Shown here: piece after piece, positions 1 through 7,847 of the stretch
How positions within the stretch are numbered: position 1 is the first letter of the stretch
How the letters are laid out: every line of letters starts with the position of its first letter
Assembly (NCBI RefSeq): GCF_030815125.1
Contig: NZ_JAUSWH010000023.1
Coordinates: 1 to 47,220 of the forward strand
Length of the DNA stretch: 47,220 bases
From: Allorhizobium paknamense
GTDB lineage: Bacteria; Pseudomonadota; Alphaproteobacteria; Rhizobiales; Rhizobiaceae
Direction of reading: 5' to 3'
The notes under the pieces: generated by a model
What the model was told of the DNA's origin: nothing
Seen by the model: the letters and a program-made list of their open reading frames with translations, nothing else
The model's database searches: none
Made by a program: the position numbers and the translations under genes

Positions 1-91
1 CGCTTCCGGTGCTCATGTACTCAAGTACACTCCGCTCCGGTTCTCGAAAATCACCGTTTTCGCCACGCCCAAAGCCGAATGTCCACACACC

Positions 92-652
92 CTAGCCAAG
101 CCTGGATTGCAGCATTTCGAGATGATCGATGTGCTCCCGGATCATACCGCGGGCGAGTTTCGTCACGCTCAGATGTTCGCGGTTGTCGCCCACTTTCAGA
201 TAGTCCTCCTGGGCGGCAAGCAGCTTGCGATGGCCTTCGAGCTGGGCTTTCACATAGGCCTTGTCGAAATCGGCCCCCTTCATGCCGCGCAGTTTTTCCA
301 GAGCAGGCTTGCCCTCAGGGTCGAGCATAGCCTCAGCCTCGCTGTCGCTCGGCGGTTTCAGCGCGCCTTCCACCTTGCCGCCGCTTTCCATGGATTTCAG
401 GATATCGGCAATGGTTTCCTGCTCTGCCACCTCGAACTTCGCGAACTGCTTGACCATGGCGTCGTTTGCCTGCCCCTCGGCAAGCCGGCTGGTCAAAAGC
501 GAAAGACTGCCGATGCGCTTCGTGGCCTCGGCGTGCTTCTTCTCGTTCTCTCCCAGCGAAGCAGGGCTCTGGGCCGAGGCAGTCCGCACGGCCAGAAAAG
601 CCGGAAGCGCTCCGGCGACGGCAAGAGACTGAATGATGTGACGACGGTGCAT
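92..652 (-). CDS. DUF4142-like exported protein
   Basis: A 186-residue protein with an N-terminal export signal: RR at residues 3-4, a hydrophobic stretch and a probable cut after TASA near residue 27. The twin arginine could mean Tat export, but an ordinary Sec signal also fits. The mature part is almost entirely helical and charged, as in the DUF4142 family of periplasmic ferritin-like helical proteins, whose function is unknown. The start is well supported by AGGAGG about eight bases upstream. It is divergent from the manganese catalase gene across a 189-base gap, and many DUF4142 proteins are stress-linked, so a role in oxidative or general stress is an inference. A possible EcfG-type promoter precedes it at 715-739. 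The family call rests on overall pattern rather than a unique motif. Confidence 0.6.
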   Translation of the reverse strand: MHRRHIIQSLAVAGALPAFLAVRTASAQSPASLGENEKKHAEATKRIGSLSLLTSRLAEGQANDAMVKQFAKFEVAEQETIADILKSMESGGKVEGALKPPSDSEAEAMLDPEGKPALEKLRGMKGADFDKAYVKAQLEGHRKLLAAQEDYLKVGDNREHLSVTKLARGMIREHIDHLEMLQSRLG

Positions 653-714
653 GGGGTTTTCCTCCTGTTATCGGCCCTCAGGCGTCGGCTGCCCGATGAT
701 CTCCTGGGCCTGCC

Positions 715-739
715 AACCGGGCTGGCGCTCTATTGTTCC
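715..739 (-). promoter_or_regulatory. Possible EcfG (general stress sigma) promoter
   Basis: On the minus strand GGAAC (735-739) is followed after 16 bases by GGTT (715-718). This is one base off the alphaproteobacterial EcfG consensus of GGAAC, 16-17 bases, CGTT. It sits about 63 bases upstream of the start codon of the DUF4142-like gene. A weaker CGAAC, 17 bases, TGTT arrangement (785-810) faces the catalase gene on the plus strand. Confidence 0.4.
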
Positions 740-841
740 TGCGACAGGCGCTTTTTCGGTGGCGACAAAAAATTGGATCTCGAACGAACCTTTCTACCAG
801 ACGGTGTGTTGGGCCGGCACACCAACAGAAGGAGAGAGTTG

Positions 842-1666
842 ATGTTCTACACCGATGGCAAGCTGCAGTTTCCAGTGCGCGTGGAAACGCCAAACCCGCT
901 TTTCGCCCGTGCCCTGCAACAGGCCATTGGCGGCGTGGAAGGCGAAATCCGGGTGGCCATGCAATATTTCTTCCAGGCGTGCGGCGCCCGCGGCAATCCG
1001 AAATTCCGCGACCTGCTGATGAACACGGCGGCAGAGGAGCTTGGCCATATCGAGATGCTGGCAACGGCGGTAGCACTGAACCTGGAAGGCGCTCCGCTGA
1101 AGCTCAAGGAAGAGGTGGCCGCCGATCCGGTGGGCGGGGCGATCCTTGGAGGGCTCAACCTGAAAAACCTGCTTTCATCCGGCCTTTCGGCCATGCCGGT
1201 CGATTCCGACGGCGTGCCTTTCGACATGTCGCATATCTATGCCAGCGGCAATATCGCCGCCGACATGACCGCCAATATTGCCGCCGAATCCACCGGGCGG
1301 ACGCTGGCGGTCCGCCTTTACGAAATGACCAATGATCCGGGCATGAAGGAAATGCTCTCCTATCTGATCGCCCGCGACACCATGCACCAGAACCAGTGGA
1401 TGGCGGCGCTGGAGGAACTGGGCGGCACCCGTGGCGCCTTCCCCATTCCCAACAGCTTCCCGCAGGAGCAGGAACTTGAGGAGTTCAGCTACGCCTATCT
1501 GGGCTTCATGGCCGATGGCAGCGAACCGGCCCCGGGCCGCTGGTCGGAAGGACCGTCCATCGATGGCAAGGGCACGTTCAAATCCATGCCGATGAAATCC
1601 ATGGGCGAAGAACCGGTGCTCGGACCCGCCCGCCCGAACAGCGGCGCGCAAAGCGAGCAGATGTAA
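842..1666 (+). CDS. Manganese catalase
   Basis: A 274-residue non-haem catalase that disproportionates hydrogen peroxide at a dinuclear manganese centre in a ferritin-like four-helix bundle. The expected metal ligands are visible: E35, then E66 and H69 in AAEELGHIEM, then E149 and H182 (in RDTMHQNQW). They match the ligand pattern known for the Lactobacillus plantarum enzyme within one residue. The reading frame is open far upstream, but the start is set at 842 by the AAGGAG-type ribosome site just before it and by the family N-terminus MFYTDGKLQ. The C-terminus carries the usual proline/glycine-rich tail. It faces away from the DUF4142 gene and ends in a strong hairpin at 1681-1707. Confidence 0.95.
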   Translation: MFYTDGKLQFPVRVETPNPLFARALQQAIGGVEGEIRVAMQYFFQACGARGNPKFRDLLMNTAAEELGHIEMLATAVALNLEGAPLKLKEEVAADPVGGAILGGLNLKNLLSSGLSAMPVDSDGVPFDMSHIYASGNIAADMTANIAAESTGRTLAVRLYEMTNDPGMKEMLSYLIARDTMHQNQWMAALEELGGTRGAFPIPNSFPQEQELEEFSYAYLGFMADGSEPAPGRWSEGPSIDGKGTFKSMPMKSMGEEPVLGPARPNSGAQSEQM

Positions 1667-1680
1667 GCCCCCTCGCTCTC

Positions 1681-1712
1681 CGTCCGGGCAAAAGATTTGC
1701 CCGGACGGAGGT
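1681..1712 (+). terminator. Terminator after the manganese catalase gene
   Basis: A perfect 12-bp stem (1681-1692 pairing with 1696-1707) with a three-base loop is followed by a short T-rich stretch. It lies between the catalase stop and the convergent HupE gene, so it may serve both strands. Confidence 0.75.
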
Positions 1713-1716
1713 TTTC

Positions 1717-2322
1717 TCAAATCTGGCCGCTGACCAGATAATAGATCCCGGCCAGCACGATCCCCCCTCCCAGACCCCGAACCAAAAGCCCGTTCCACAG
1801 CCTGCCGAGACCATAGCCCAGCCCGATCCCGAGAATATGGATCATGCCGGTCGCCACCACGAAGCCCACCGTATAAGCTGCCGGATCGGCAGCCGAGGGC
1901 GCGATCTGCCCGTGCGGATAACCGTGGAAGAGCGCAAAGAGCGCAATGATTCCGAGCGAAGCCCATTCGGGCGCCCACCAGGCCAGCGCGATCGAAAGCC
2001 CGAGCGCCAGAAGCGACAGGGCAATGCCTGCGGAAATCGACCAGTCCGGCAAAGGCCCGATCATGCCGATGACACCCCCCACGCACATGATCAGCGGAAA
2101 GGTGGCCGGTAAGGTCCAGACCGAGCGCCCGCCCATTTGCGCGCCCCAAAGCCCCACGGCCAGCATGGCGAGAAAATGATCCGCTCCCAGCAGCGGATGT
2201 TCGAAACCGCTGCCGAAGCCGCCCATGGGGCCGCCCAGGACATGGGCTTCCGCCACGCCCGGGATGATAAAAGCGCAGACAACCAGGCAAAGCTGCAGAA
2301 GCCGCCGAACAGTCTTGCTCAT
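1717..2322 (-). CDS. HupE/UreJ-family metal permease (first copy)
   Basis: A 201-residue integral membrane protein of the HupE/UreJ family, secondary permeases for nickel (sometimes cobalt) that supply hydrogenase, urease or B12 synthesis. A signal-like N-terminus (residues 1-26, ending VAEA) leaves a mature protein beginning with His. The family motif GFEHPLLGADHFLAM follows, and then about six hydrophobic segments. The histidines of this motif are the presumed metal contacts. The frame is open further upstream, but the start at 2322 has GGAAAG just before it and gives the normal family length. It is divergent from a second HupE gene 199 bases away. No hydrogenase or urease genes lie nearby, so the metal and its client enzyme are not known. 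Confidence 0.85.
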   Translation of the reverse strand: MSKTVRRLLQLCLVVCAFIIPGVAEAHVLGGPMGGFGSGFEHPLLGADHFLAMLAVGLWGAQMGGRSVWTLPATFPLIMCVGGVIGMIGPLPDWSISAGIALSLLALGLSIALAWWAPEWASLGIIALFALFHGYPHGQIAPSAADPAAYTVGFVVATGMIHILGIGLGYGLGRLWNGLLVRGLGGGIVLAGIYYLVSGQI

Positions 2323-2521
2323 TCTTGGTCTTTCCATCATGCGGGCTCCTCGTCTTGTCGGCGGGTCTTTCCTTACCCCGTTCAGCGCGCCATGGAAAAG
2401 CCGATTTGCGACCGGATTGGGACATCGGACCCGATGAGTGGAAAACCATGGCCAAGGAAGCGGCTTGCGTTTACTCTTGCGTCCGATTCCGACACCCAGA
2501 AAATGAGAACGGGAGCAGATC

Positions 2522-3130
2522 ATGGACAGATATCCGCGCAAGGGTTTCGACAGCAAGGTTCTGGCAGCGGCCTGCACGGTGCTGGCGCTGATGCTGCCCG
2601 GCGTGGCGGAAGCCCATATTACCCAGGGTGGCGCGGGCGGGTTCGTTCAGGGTTTCGAACATCCGCTGTCAGGTGCCGATCACCTTCTGGCGATGTTTTC
2701 CGTCGGGCTTTGGGGTGCGCAGATGGGTGGGCGCAATGTCTGGACCCTGCCGATCACCTTTCCGCTGATCATGGTGCTGGGCGGTGTTCTGGGCATCGCC
2801 GGTGTGCCACTGCCTGCCATCGAGACGGGCATTGCGCTTTCCATTCTGGTGCTGGGTGCCGCCATCGCCTTCGTCTGGCGACCGCCGGAATGGCTGGCGC
2901 TGACGGTCATCGGCCTTTTTGCCATCTGCCACGGCTATGCCCATGGCGCGGAATTGCCGGTTGCCTCCGATCCGGCGGATTTCGCCATCGGTTTCGTGAT
3001 TGCCACAGGATTGATCCATCTTGCCGGGATTGGCCTCGGACTTGGTATTCAGCGGGCGCTGGGGAATAATCTGCTTCGGGTACCGGGAGGGCTGATCGCG
3101 CTGGGTGGCCTCTATTTCCTCGTGGCATGA
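2522..3130 (+). CDS. HupE/UreJ-family metal permease (second copy)
   Basis: A 202-residue paralogue of the divergent neighbour, with the same design: a signal-like N-terminus ending VAEA, a mature N-terminal His, the motif GFEHPLSGADHLLAM, LWGAQMGGRNVWTLP and several membrane segments. It is the first gene of a tight run. Its stop codon overlaps the start of the next gene (ATGA), and that gene overlaps the one after it in the same way, so the three are probably translated together. By family it should move nickel or cobalt across the inner membrane. Whether the two copies differ in metal or direction cannot be read from the sequence. Confidence 0.85.
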   Translation: MDRYPRKGFDSKVLAAACTVLALMLPGVAEAHITQGGAGGFVQGFEHPLSGADHLLAMFSVGLWGAQMGGRNVWTLPITFPLIMVLGGVLGIAGVPLPAIETGIALSILVLGAAIAFVWRPPEWLALTVIGLFAICHGYAHGAELPVASDPADFAIGFVIATGLIHLAGIGLGLGIQRALGNNLLRVPGGLIALGGLYFLVA

Positions 3131-3909
3131 TGGAAATCGCGCAACGGAGGGTAGAAGGCTGGCTTCGCCTTTTGGCGCTGGCCATGGTGATGCTCGGCGC
3201 CTTTGCGCTTTGCTTCCATCTCCTCTGGAGCCAGTGGCGGAGCGTTCCGTCCGCCTTCTGGCTGCTGGAACCGGTGCTGACGGCAGAGCGGCTGTTGCCG
3301 CTGATCGGTGCCGGCATGATCATCGGCCAGCTTGAGGCGCTGCGCCGGATCCCCGCCTTTCTGGCGCTGGCGCTTGGAACGGCAGCGGGATTTGCTTTCA
3401 AGGAGGCATTGATCACCCTGCTGAAGGCGCTACCCGGCGCGCCGACGCATTTCTTCCTCGTGGGGCCGCTCGCCTGTCTTCTTGCCGGGCTGATCCTGGT
3501 TCTGCCCCCCAGACTGCGCTTCTGGCCCGGCCTGCCACTTCTTTTGGGGCTTGGCGCGCTGCTGGCGCTGGCGGCAGATTTTTCCAACCCCGGCCTGCAT
3601 GATATCCGCTATCCGCCGCTTTCCGTTCTGGCCGGGCTATGGCTCATTCTCATCGTCGCACTTGCGGCATCGCTGTTCAAACAGGGCTGGACCGGCATTG
3701 CCAGCCGCATTGCCGGAAGCTGGCTGCTGGCCATCGGCGCGCTTTATGGCGGCGCCTATATGGCCTCCCGCCAAACGGAACTGACCCCGCCACCTTTCTC
3801 GCAACCCGTCGTCTCCAGCGAGGCGTTTCCGGGCTTTGCCCCGGTGCTGAAGGCCTTCGACCGGATCGGCCCGCAAAGGCCGCTCTTCAGCAACGAGCAG
3901 CACCCATGA
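3127..3909 (+). CDS. Unknown polytopic membrane protein of the HupE cluster
   Basis: A 260-residue protein with about seven hydrophobic segments (near residues 15-35, 45-65, 70-95, 105-122, 133-150, 160-182 and 193-215) and a hydrophilic, proline-rich C-terminal tail of about 45 residues. I do not recognise a named family. It overlaps the HupE gene upstream and the DUF1007 gene downstream by four bases each (ATGA), so it is very probably translationally coupled and works with them. The context suggests a membrane partner in nickel/cobalt handling. That is inferred from position alone. Confidence 0.75.
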   Translation: MMEIAQRRVEGWLRLLALAMVMLGAFALCFHLLWSQWRSVPSAFWLLEPVLTAERLLPLIGAGMIIGQLEALRRIPAFLALALGTAAGFAFKEALITLLKALPGAPTHFFLVGPLACLLAGLILVLPPRLRFWPGLPLLLGLGALLALAADFSNPGLHDIRYPPLSVLAGLWLILIVALAASLFKQGWTGIASRIAGSWLLAIGALYGGAYMASRQTELTPPPFSQPVVSSEAFPGFAPVLKAFDRIGPQRPLFSNEQHP

Positions 3910-4499
3910 TGCGCCTTCTTCTCGCCACGCTGCTTGGCGGCTTTTTGCTGCCTGCCCTCCCCGCCACGGCGCATCCGGATATCGCCATCACGCTCAGGGT
4001 GCTGTTCAACCTGAAGCGTGGCGTGCTGACCGGGATTGGCGAAAGCCTGACCTTTGACGCCGCCTACAGCGCTACGCTGATGCGGCTTTACGACCGCAAT
4101 GGCGACGGCCATCTGGACGGCATGGAAAGCTTGGACCTGGGGCAGCGATTGATCGCCGACCTCGGCCCCACCCGCTATTTCTCGCGGCTGAGCATGGATG
4201 GGCAAAGGGTGGCGCGGCTGGAGCCGGCGGATTTCAACGCCAGCGTTGCCGGCGGCATCGTCACGGTCACCTTTGCCTTCAATCTTGCAGGCTCGGTCGA
4301 TCTGCGCGGCAGAGGCGTCAGCCTCGACATTCATGATCCCGATTTCCAGGCGGCCTTCCGGCTGGCCGAGACCGCGCCCTTGCAGATCAGAGGCGATGAC
4401 GACGGCAAGTGCCGGACAGATGTAGCGGCTGATCCCGATCACCGCTACTTTGCCGGACTGATCGTGCCGCAGACCATCCGGCTCACCTGCGGCAGATAA
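3906..4499 (+). CDS. DUF1007-family periplasmic protein
   Basis: A 197-residue exported protein: a hydrophobic N-terminus with a cut near residue 22 (PATA followed by HPD), then the family start HPDIAITLRVLFNL, and an EF-hand-like acidic loop DRNGDGHLD at residues 63-71. The C-terminal half is beta-rich with two cysteines. DUF1007 proteins are commonly found next to, or fused with, RcnA/NicO-type nickel-cobalt transporters, which fits the HupE genes here and suggests a periplasmic metal-binding role. Two adjacent ATG codons overlap the stop of the preceding gene. It ends four bases before the convergent OsmC gene. Confidence 0.75.
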   Translation: MMRLLLATLLGGFLLPALPATAHPDIAITLRVLFNLKRGVLTGIGESLTFDAAYSATLMRLYDRNGDGHLDGMESLDLGQRLIADLGPTRYFSRLSMDGQRVARLEPADFNASVAGGIVTVTFAFNLAGSVDLRGRGVSLDIHDPDFQAAFRLAETAPLQIRGDDDGKCRTDVAADPDHRYFAGLIVPQTIRLTCGR

Positions 4500-4502
4500 T
4501 GG

Positions 4503-4928
4503 TCAGGATAAGACCGTCATCTCCAGCACCGGATCGGAGGTGATGGTGTTGCTGACGGTGCAGATCTCCTGCTCGGCCCGCTCGGCAATCTCCCGCCGGG
4601 TGGCCTCGTCGATCTCGCCCCGGATCGTCAGGCGGATGTCGAAGCGGGCAATGCGGGATTTGCCGTCCTTTGCCTTTTCACCGCTGACAGCGGCGGAAAT
4701 CTCCTCGATCCGGTCCATCACCCCCATTTCGCTTGCAGCAATCCGGGCGCTCATGGTGAGACAGGCGGCCAAGGAGGCATGGAGCAGATCAAGCGGATTG
4801 AAGCCCGCCTGCGACGGCCCGGTGACGATGGTGAGTTCACCGCCGGTGGCGGAGGTGATGGCGGGAAACCCCGTTCTGCCGAGCACGGCAGTTGCGCCGA
4901 CCGGACGGGTTTTGATGCGGGGCTCCAT
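4503..4928 (-). CDS. OsmC/Ohr-family peroxide reductase-like protein
   Basis: A 141-residue OsmC-superfamily protein. The family reduces organic hydroperoxides with two cysteines, one after the central helix start and one near the C-terminal third. Both are present: C56 in LAACLTMSAR and C123 in EQEICTVSNT, with the usual GFNPLDLLHASLAAC segment before the first. It is closer to the OsmC/YhfA-like branch than to classical Ohr, so the true substrate is open. It converges on the DUF1007 gene. A two-palindrome repeat lies just upstream of its start. Confidence 0.85.
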   Translation of the reverse strand: MEPRIKTRPVGATAVLGRTGFPAITSATGGELTIVTGPSQAGFNPLDLLHASLAACLTMSARIAASEMGVMDRIEEISAAVSGEKAKDGKSRIARFDIRLTIRGEIDEATRREIAERAEQEICTVSNTITSDPVLEMTVLS

Positions 4929-4951
4929 GGGCGGCTCTCCTTGAAAAGCGA

Positions 4952-5051
4952 CTGCATAATTCCTTAAATCGGAGTGGATTTAAGGTGAAAATTATGCAGC
5001 AGACTTAAAGCGCTACAGCGCCGTACGCCATATATGGCGCACGGCGCTGTA
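4952..5051 (+). repeat. Two-palindrome intergenic repeat, copy 1
   Basis: About 100 bases built from two adjacent inverted repeats. The first runs from GCATAATTCCTTAAATC to its complement ending ATTATGC (4954-4994). The second is a long stem around CGCCATATATGGCG (5014-5051). A nearly identical copy in the same orientation lies at 24525-24623. Such mosaic palindromes between genes are typical of rhizobial genomes. Confidence 0.85.
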
Positions 5052-5228
5052 AGGGCGGATTTTTGTGACTGCGGCGATTTTTTGTTTGCGCCGCAGCCAC
5101 GGCTTTTGCATGGTCGCTGATGCAGGATTGCGCAACCGGAAAGGTTTTCGGCTGAAAATCCTGTGCCAACGGGCAACTTGGTTTCCTATCTGCGGCTGTG
5201 CGTCGCACAATAGGAGTCCAAGCTCTTT

Positions 5229-6491
5229 ATGACAGGTTTCTCCATGTCCGCAGATGTAATCGTTCTTGGCGCCGGGATCATCGGCGTGTCCACCGCCCTT
5301 CACCTCGCCCGCCGGGGCAAATCCGTCGTACTGATCGACCGCCGCGGACCGGGGGAGGAAACCTCCTTCGGCAATGCCGGGCTGATCCAGCGCGAAGGCG
5401 TCGTGCCCTATGGTTTTCCGCAGGAATGGAACCTTATTCTGCGCTATGGTTTCAACAACCGCATCGATGCGCATTACCACGCCCGCGCCCTGCCGAAGCT
5501 GGTGCCCTTCCTCTCCTCCTATTGGTGGAACTCCAACAAAGCGCGCCATGAGGCCATTGCCAAGGCCTATGCGCCGCTGATCGAACATTCCGTCAGCGAG
5601 CATGACGTGCTGATCAAGGCCGCGGGGGCGGAAGACCTGATCCGCAAGGATGGCTGGCTGGAAGCCTTCCGCAGTGAAGCGGCGCGCGACAAGGAATATG
5701 CCGAGGCCGAACGGCTGTCGCGGGACTATGGCATCCGGTTCCGCAAGCTCGATCAGCAGGCGCTGGCCACGGAAGAACCGCATCTGAAGGATGTCTTCAT
5801 CGGCGGCCTGAAATGGGAAGACCCCTGGTCGGTCAAGGACCCGCACGGGCTCACCATGGCCTATCTGCGCTATTTCGAAAGCCTGGGCGGACGTTTCATC
5901 AAGGGCGACGCCAAGTCCCTGCGCCAGCATGGGGCAGGCTGGCAGGTGCAGACCGAAACCGGCCCCGTGGAGGCCGGGGAACTGGTGGTGGCGCTCGGGC
6001 CGTGGTCGGATGAGGTGACGGCCCCGCTCGGCTACCGCTTCCTGCTCGGCGTCAAGCGCGGCTACCACATGCATTATGCGCCGCAGGGCAATGCGGTGCT
6101 GAACAACTGGACGATGGACAAGGAGCGCGGCTATTTCCTGGCACCGATGAGCAAGGGCATCAGGCTGACCACGGGCGCGGAATTCGCCGATCGCGATGCG
6201 CCGAAAACGCCGGTGCAGCTCGCCCGCGCCGAAGCCGTGGCCCGCACTATCTTCCCGCTGGCCGAACGGCTGGATGCGGAGCCCTGGATGGGCGCCCGCC
6301 CCTGCACGCCGGATATGATGCCGGTGATCGGAAGGGCGCCGCGCCACAAGGGATTGTGGTTTGCCTTCGGCCACGCCCATCACGGACTGACGCTGGGACC
6401 GGTCACGGGACGGCTGATTGCCGAGGCCATGTGCGGTGAAAAGCCCTTCCTCGACATCACCGCCTGGCGGCCCGAGCGCTTCAAGGCTTGA
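5229..6491 (+). CDS. DadA-like FAD-dependent amino-acid dehydrogenase
   Basis: A 420-residue flavoprotein of the DAO superfamily, closest in form to the D-amino-acid dehydrogenase small subunit DadA. It oxidises an amino acid to the imino acid and passes electrons to the respiratory chain. Visible features are the N-terminal dinucleotide fold VLGAGIIGVSTALHLARRG ending in VVLID, the GNAGLIQ segment typical of DadA, and the C-terminal FAD-binding PWMGARPCTPDMMPVIG followed by GHAHHGLTLGP. The start at 5229 has AGGAG 12 bases upstream. An alternative ATG lies at 5244. Related enzymes act on hydroxyproline or sarcosine, so the substrate is uncertain. Its last 11 bases overlap the convergent gluconokinase gene. 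Confidence 0.8.
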   Translation: MTGFSMSADVIVLGAGIIGVSTALHLARRGKSVVLIDRRGPGEETSFGNAGLIQREGVVPYGFPQEWNLILRYGFNNRIDAHYHARALPKLVPFLSSYWWNSNKARHEAIAKAYAPLIEHSVSEHDVLIKAAGAEDLIRKDGWLEAFRSEAARDKEYAEAERLSRDYGIRFRKLDQQALATEEPHLKDVFIGGLKWEDPWSVKDPHGLTMAYLRYFESLGGRFIKGDAKSLRQHGAGWQVQTETGPVEAGELVVALGPWSDEVTAPLGYRFLLGVKRGYHMHYAPQGNAVLNNWTMDKERGYFLAPMSKGIRLTTGAEFADRDAPKTPVQLARAEAVARTIFPLAERLDAEPWMGARPCTPDMMPVIGRAPRHKGLWFAFGHAHHGLTLGPVTGRLIAEAMCGEKPFLDITAWRPERFKA

Positions 6492-7017
6492 GGCTAGCCA
6501 ACGCATCAACCGCAGCATCGACGATGTCTTCGATGCTGCGGTCGATGTCGATGGTCACGACCAGCGGCTCGCTGCTGGGGTTTTCCAGGGTGGCAAGCTG
6601 ACTTTCCAGCAGGCTGACCGGCATGAAATGGCCGGTGCGCTCACCCATGCGCCGGGTCAGCAGGTCCTTCGAGCCCTCCAGATAGACAAAGGCCGTGCGG
6701 TGGCCTGTCGCCTCGCGCAGCAGGTCCCGGTAGCTCTTCTTCAGCGCCGAGCAGGACACGATGATCGTCTGCCCCTTCTCCAGCGCCGCATGCATGCGTT
6801 CCCCGATCAGTTTCAGCCAGGGCCAGCGGTCCTCATCCGTCAACGGCGTGCCCTTGGCCATCTTCTCGACATTGGCTTCGGGATGCAGGCTGTCTCCTTC
6901 CAGAAACGGCGCCTTGAGCCGCGCTGCCAGCCCCTCGCCAATCGAGCTTTTGCCGCAGCCACTAACCCCCATGACGATAATGGCAAGGGGTGTTCTGGCA
7001 TCGGTGGGCAGGCTCAT
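6481..7017 (-). CDS. gntK: Gluconokinase
   Basis: A 178-residue kinase that phosphorylates gluconate to 6-phosphogluconate, the entry point to the Entner-Doudoroff pathway encoded near the other end of this window. It has the P-loop MGVSGCGKSSIGE near residues 16-28, then the family markers FLEGDSLHP, GTPLTDEDRWPWL and SCSALKKSYRDLLR, and a C-terminal ESQLATLE segment. These are diagnostic for the GntK family. The frame is open further upstream, but the start at 7017 has GAGGAG seven bases before it. It lies downstream of rirA on the same strand, separated by a terminator, and converges with the DadA-like gene. Confidence 0.93.
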   Translation of the reverse strand: MSLPTDARTPLAIIVMGVSGCGKSSIGEGLAARLKAPFLEGDSLHPEANVEKMAKGTPLTDEDRWPWLKLIGERMHAALEKGQTIIVSCSALKKSYRDLLREATGHRTAFVYLEGSKDLLTRRMGERTGHFMPVSLLESQLATLENPSSEPLVVTIDIDRSIEDIVDAAVDALASLKP

Positions 7018-7110
7018 GGCAATCCTCCTCAAGGCTTGGCTTAGAACACGCGGTATAAAACACTTCGAGCAAGCCTGTATAGCAGCTTTCCCGCCAGAAA
7101 CCCGGACAGC

Positions 7111-7137
7111 AAAACGCCCGGCACAAGAACCGGGCGC
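7111..7137 (-). terminator. Terminator after rirA
   Basis: On the minus strand CGCCCGG pairs with CCGGGCG across a short loop and is followed by TTTT. It separates rirA from the downstream gntK gene. Confidence 0.75.
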
Positions 7138-7163
7138 TTGAAACATCTGCTGCTTATCGGGAC

Positions 7164-7631
7164 TCAGGCCGCCGGGGCCGGAACCTGTTTCAGATCCTCG
7201 AGACCCAGCAGGAAGTTGATCTGCGGGCGGGCCTTGACGAGGTCGTCGATGCTGTAGTCCATCAGCACCTCGAAAAAGGCGTTCAGCGCCTTGCGCAGCG
7301 CCGAGTTCAGGCCGCAGCTATCCACCAGCGGGCATTCCACCTGGCCGTCATCCTCGAAGCATTCCGCCATGGCGAAACTGTCTTCGGTGACCTTCACCAC
7401 GTCGAACAGGCTGATCTTTTCCGCCGGACGGCCAAGGCGCACGCCGCCATTGCGGCCTCGCACCGTTTCCACCAGCCCGGCCTTGTTCAGGGGCTGCAGG
7501 ATCTTGAACAGGAACAGTTCGGAGACACCATAGGCCTTGGCGATTTCAGGAATGCGGCTCAGGCTGTCCTTGTTGGCAGCACAATACATCAGCATGCGAA
7601 CGGCATAATTGGTCTGCTTCGTCAGGCGCAT
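7164..7631 (-). CDS. rirA: Rrf2-family iron regulator RirA
   Basis: A 155-residue winged-helix regulator. The N-terminus MRLTKQTNYAVRMLMYCA, the GVSELFLFKILQPL recognition region and TVRGRNGGVRLGRPA match rhizobial RirA almost word for word. RirA replaces Fur as the main iron-responsive repressor in rhizobia and senses iron through a [4Fe-4S] cluster. The three expected cluster cysteines are present as C91, C100 and C106 (CFEDDGQVEC, then PLVDSCGLNS). When the cluster is intact it represses iron-uptake genes. The gene stands alone between mmsA and gntK, with its own terminator. I see no clear iron-responsive operator in its own upstream region. Confidence 0.95.
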   Translation of the reverse strand: MRLTKQTNYAVRMLMYCAANKDSLSRIPEIAKAYGVSELFLFKILQPLNKAGLVETVRGRNGGVRLGRPAEKISLFDVVKVTEDSFAMAECFEDDGQVECPLVDSCGLNSALRKALNAFFEVLMDYSIDDLVKARPQINFLLGLEDLKQVPAPAA

Positions 7632-7782
7632 TCGGCCACTCCTTCGCTCTTCGCATCCTTATATAGTGTCATTTGCAGTTTTGAACAATTCCAAAATTCA
7701 CAGGTTTTTCCCAAGCTCATCCCTGAAAAGAGGGACGCAATTTCAGGTTACATCACCATCATCTACTACATGCACTGACTCC

Positions 7783-7814
7783 AAAACAAAAGGCCCCCAA
7801 ACGGGAGCCTTTCT
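7783..7814 (-). terminator. Terminator after mmsA
   Basis: On the minus strand an AAGGCTCCC / GGGGGCCTT stem with a TTT-containing loop is followed by TTTGTTTT. It sits just downstream of the mmsA stop codon. Confidence 0.8.
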
Positions 7815-7847
7815 CGAAATCGATGTTCACGGATGCCGCGCCCGATA

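Noticed and set aside
1..91. Left-edge sequence with TGTACTCAAGTACA palindrome
   Set aside because: Too short and cut by the window edge. No gene or known element could be assigned.
107..841. Upstream extension of the manganese catalase frame
   Set aside because: The extension overlaps the DUF4142 gene antisense, while a good ribosome site and the family N-terminus lie at 842.
2323..2521. Cobalamin or nickel riboswitch between the two HupE genes
   Set aside because: I looked for a B12 box or NikR-like palindrome and found no convincing match.
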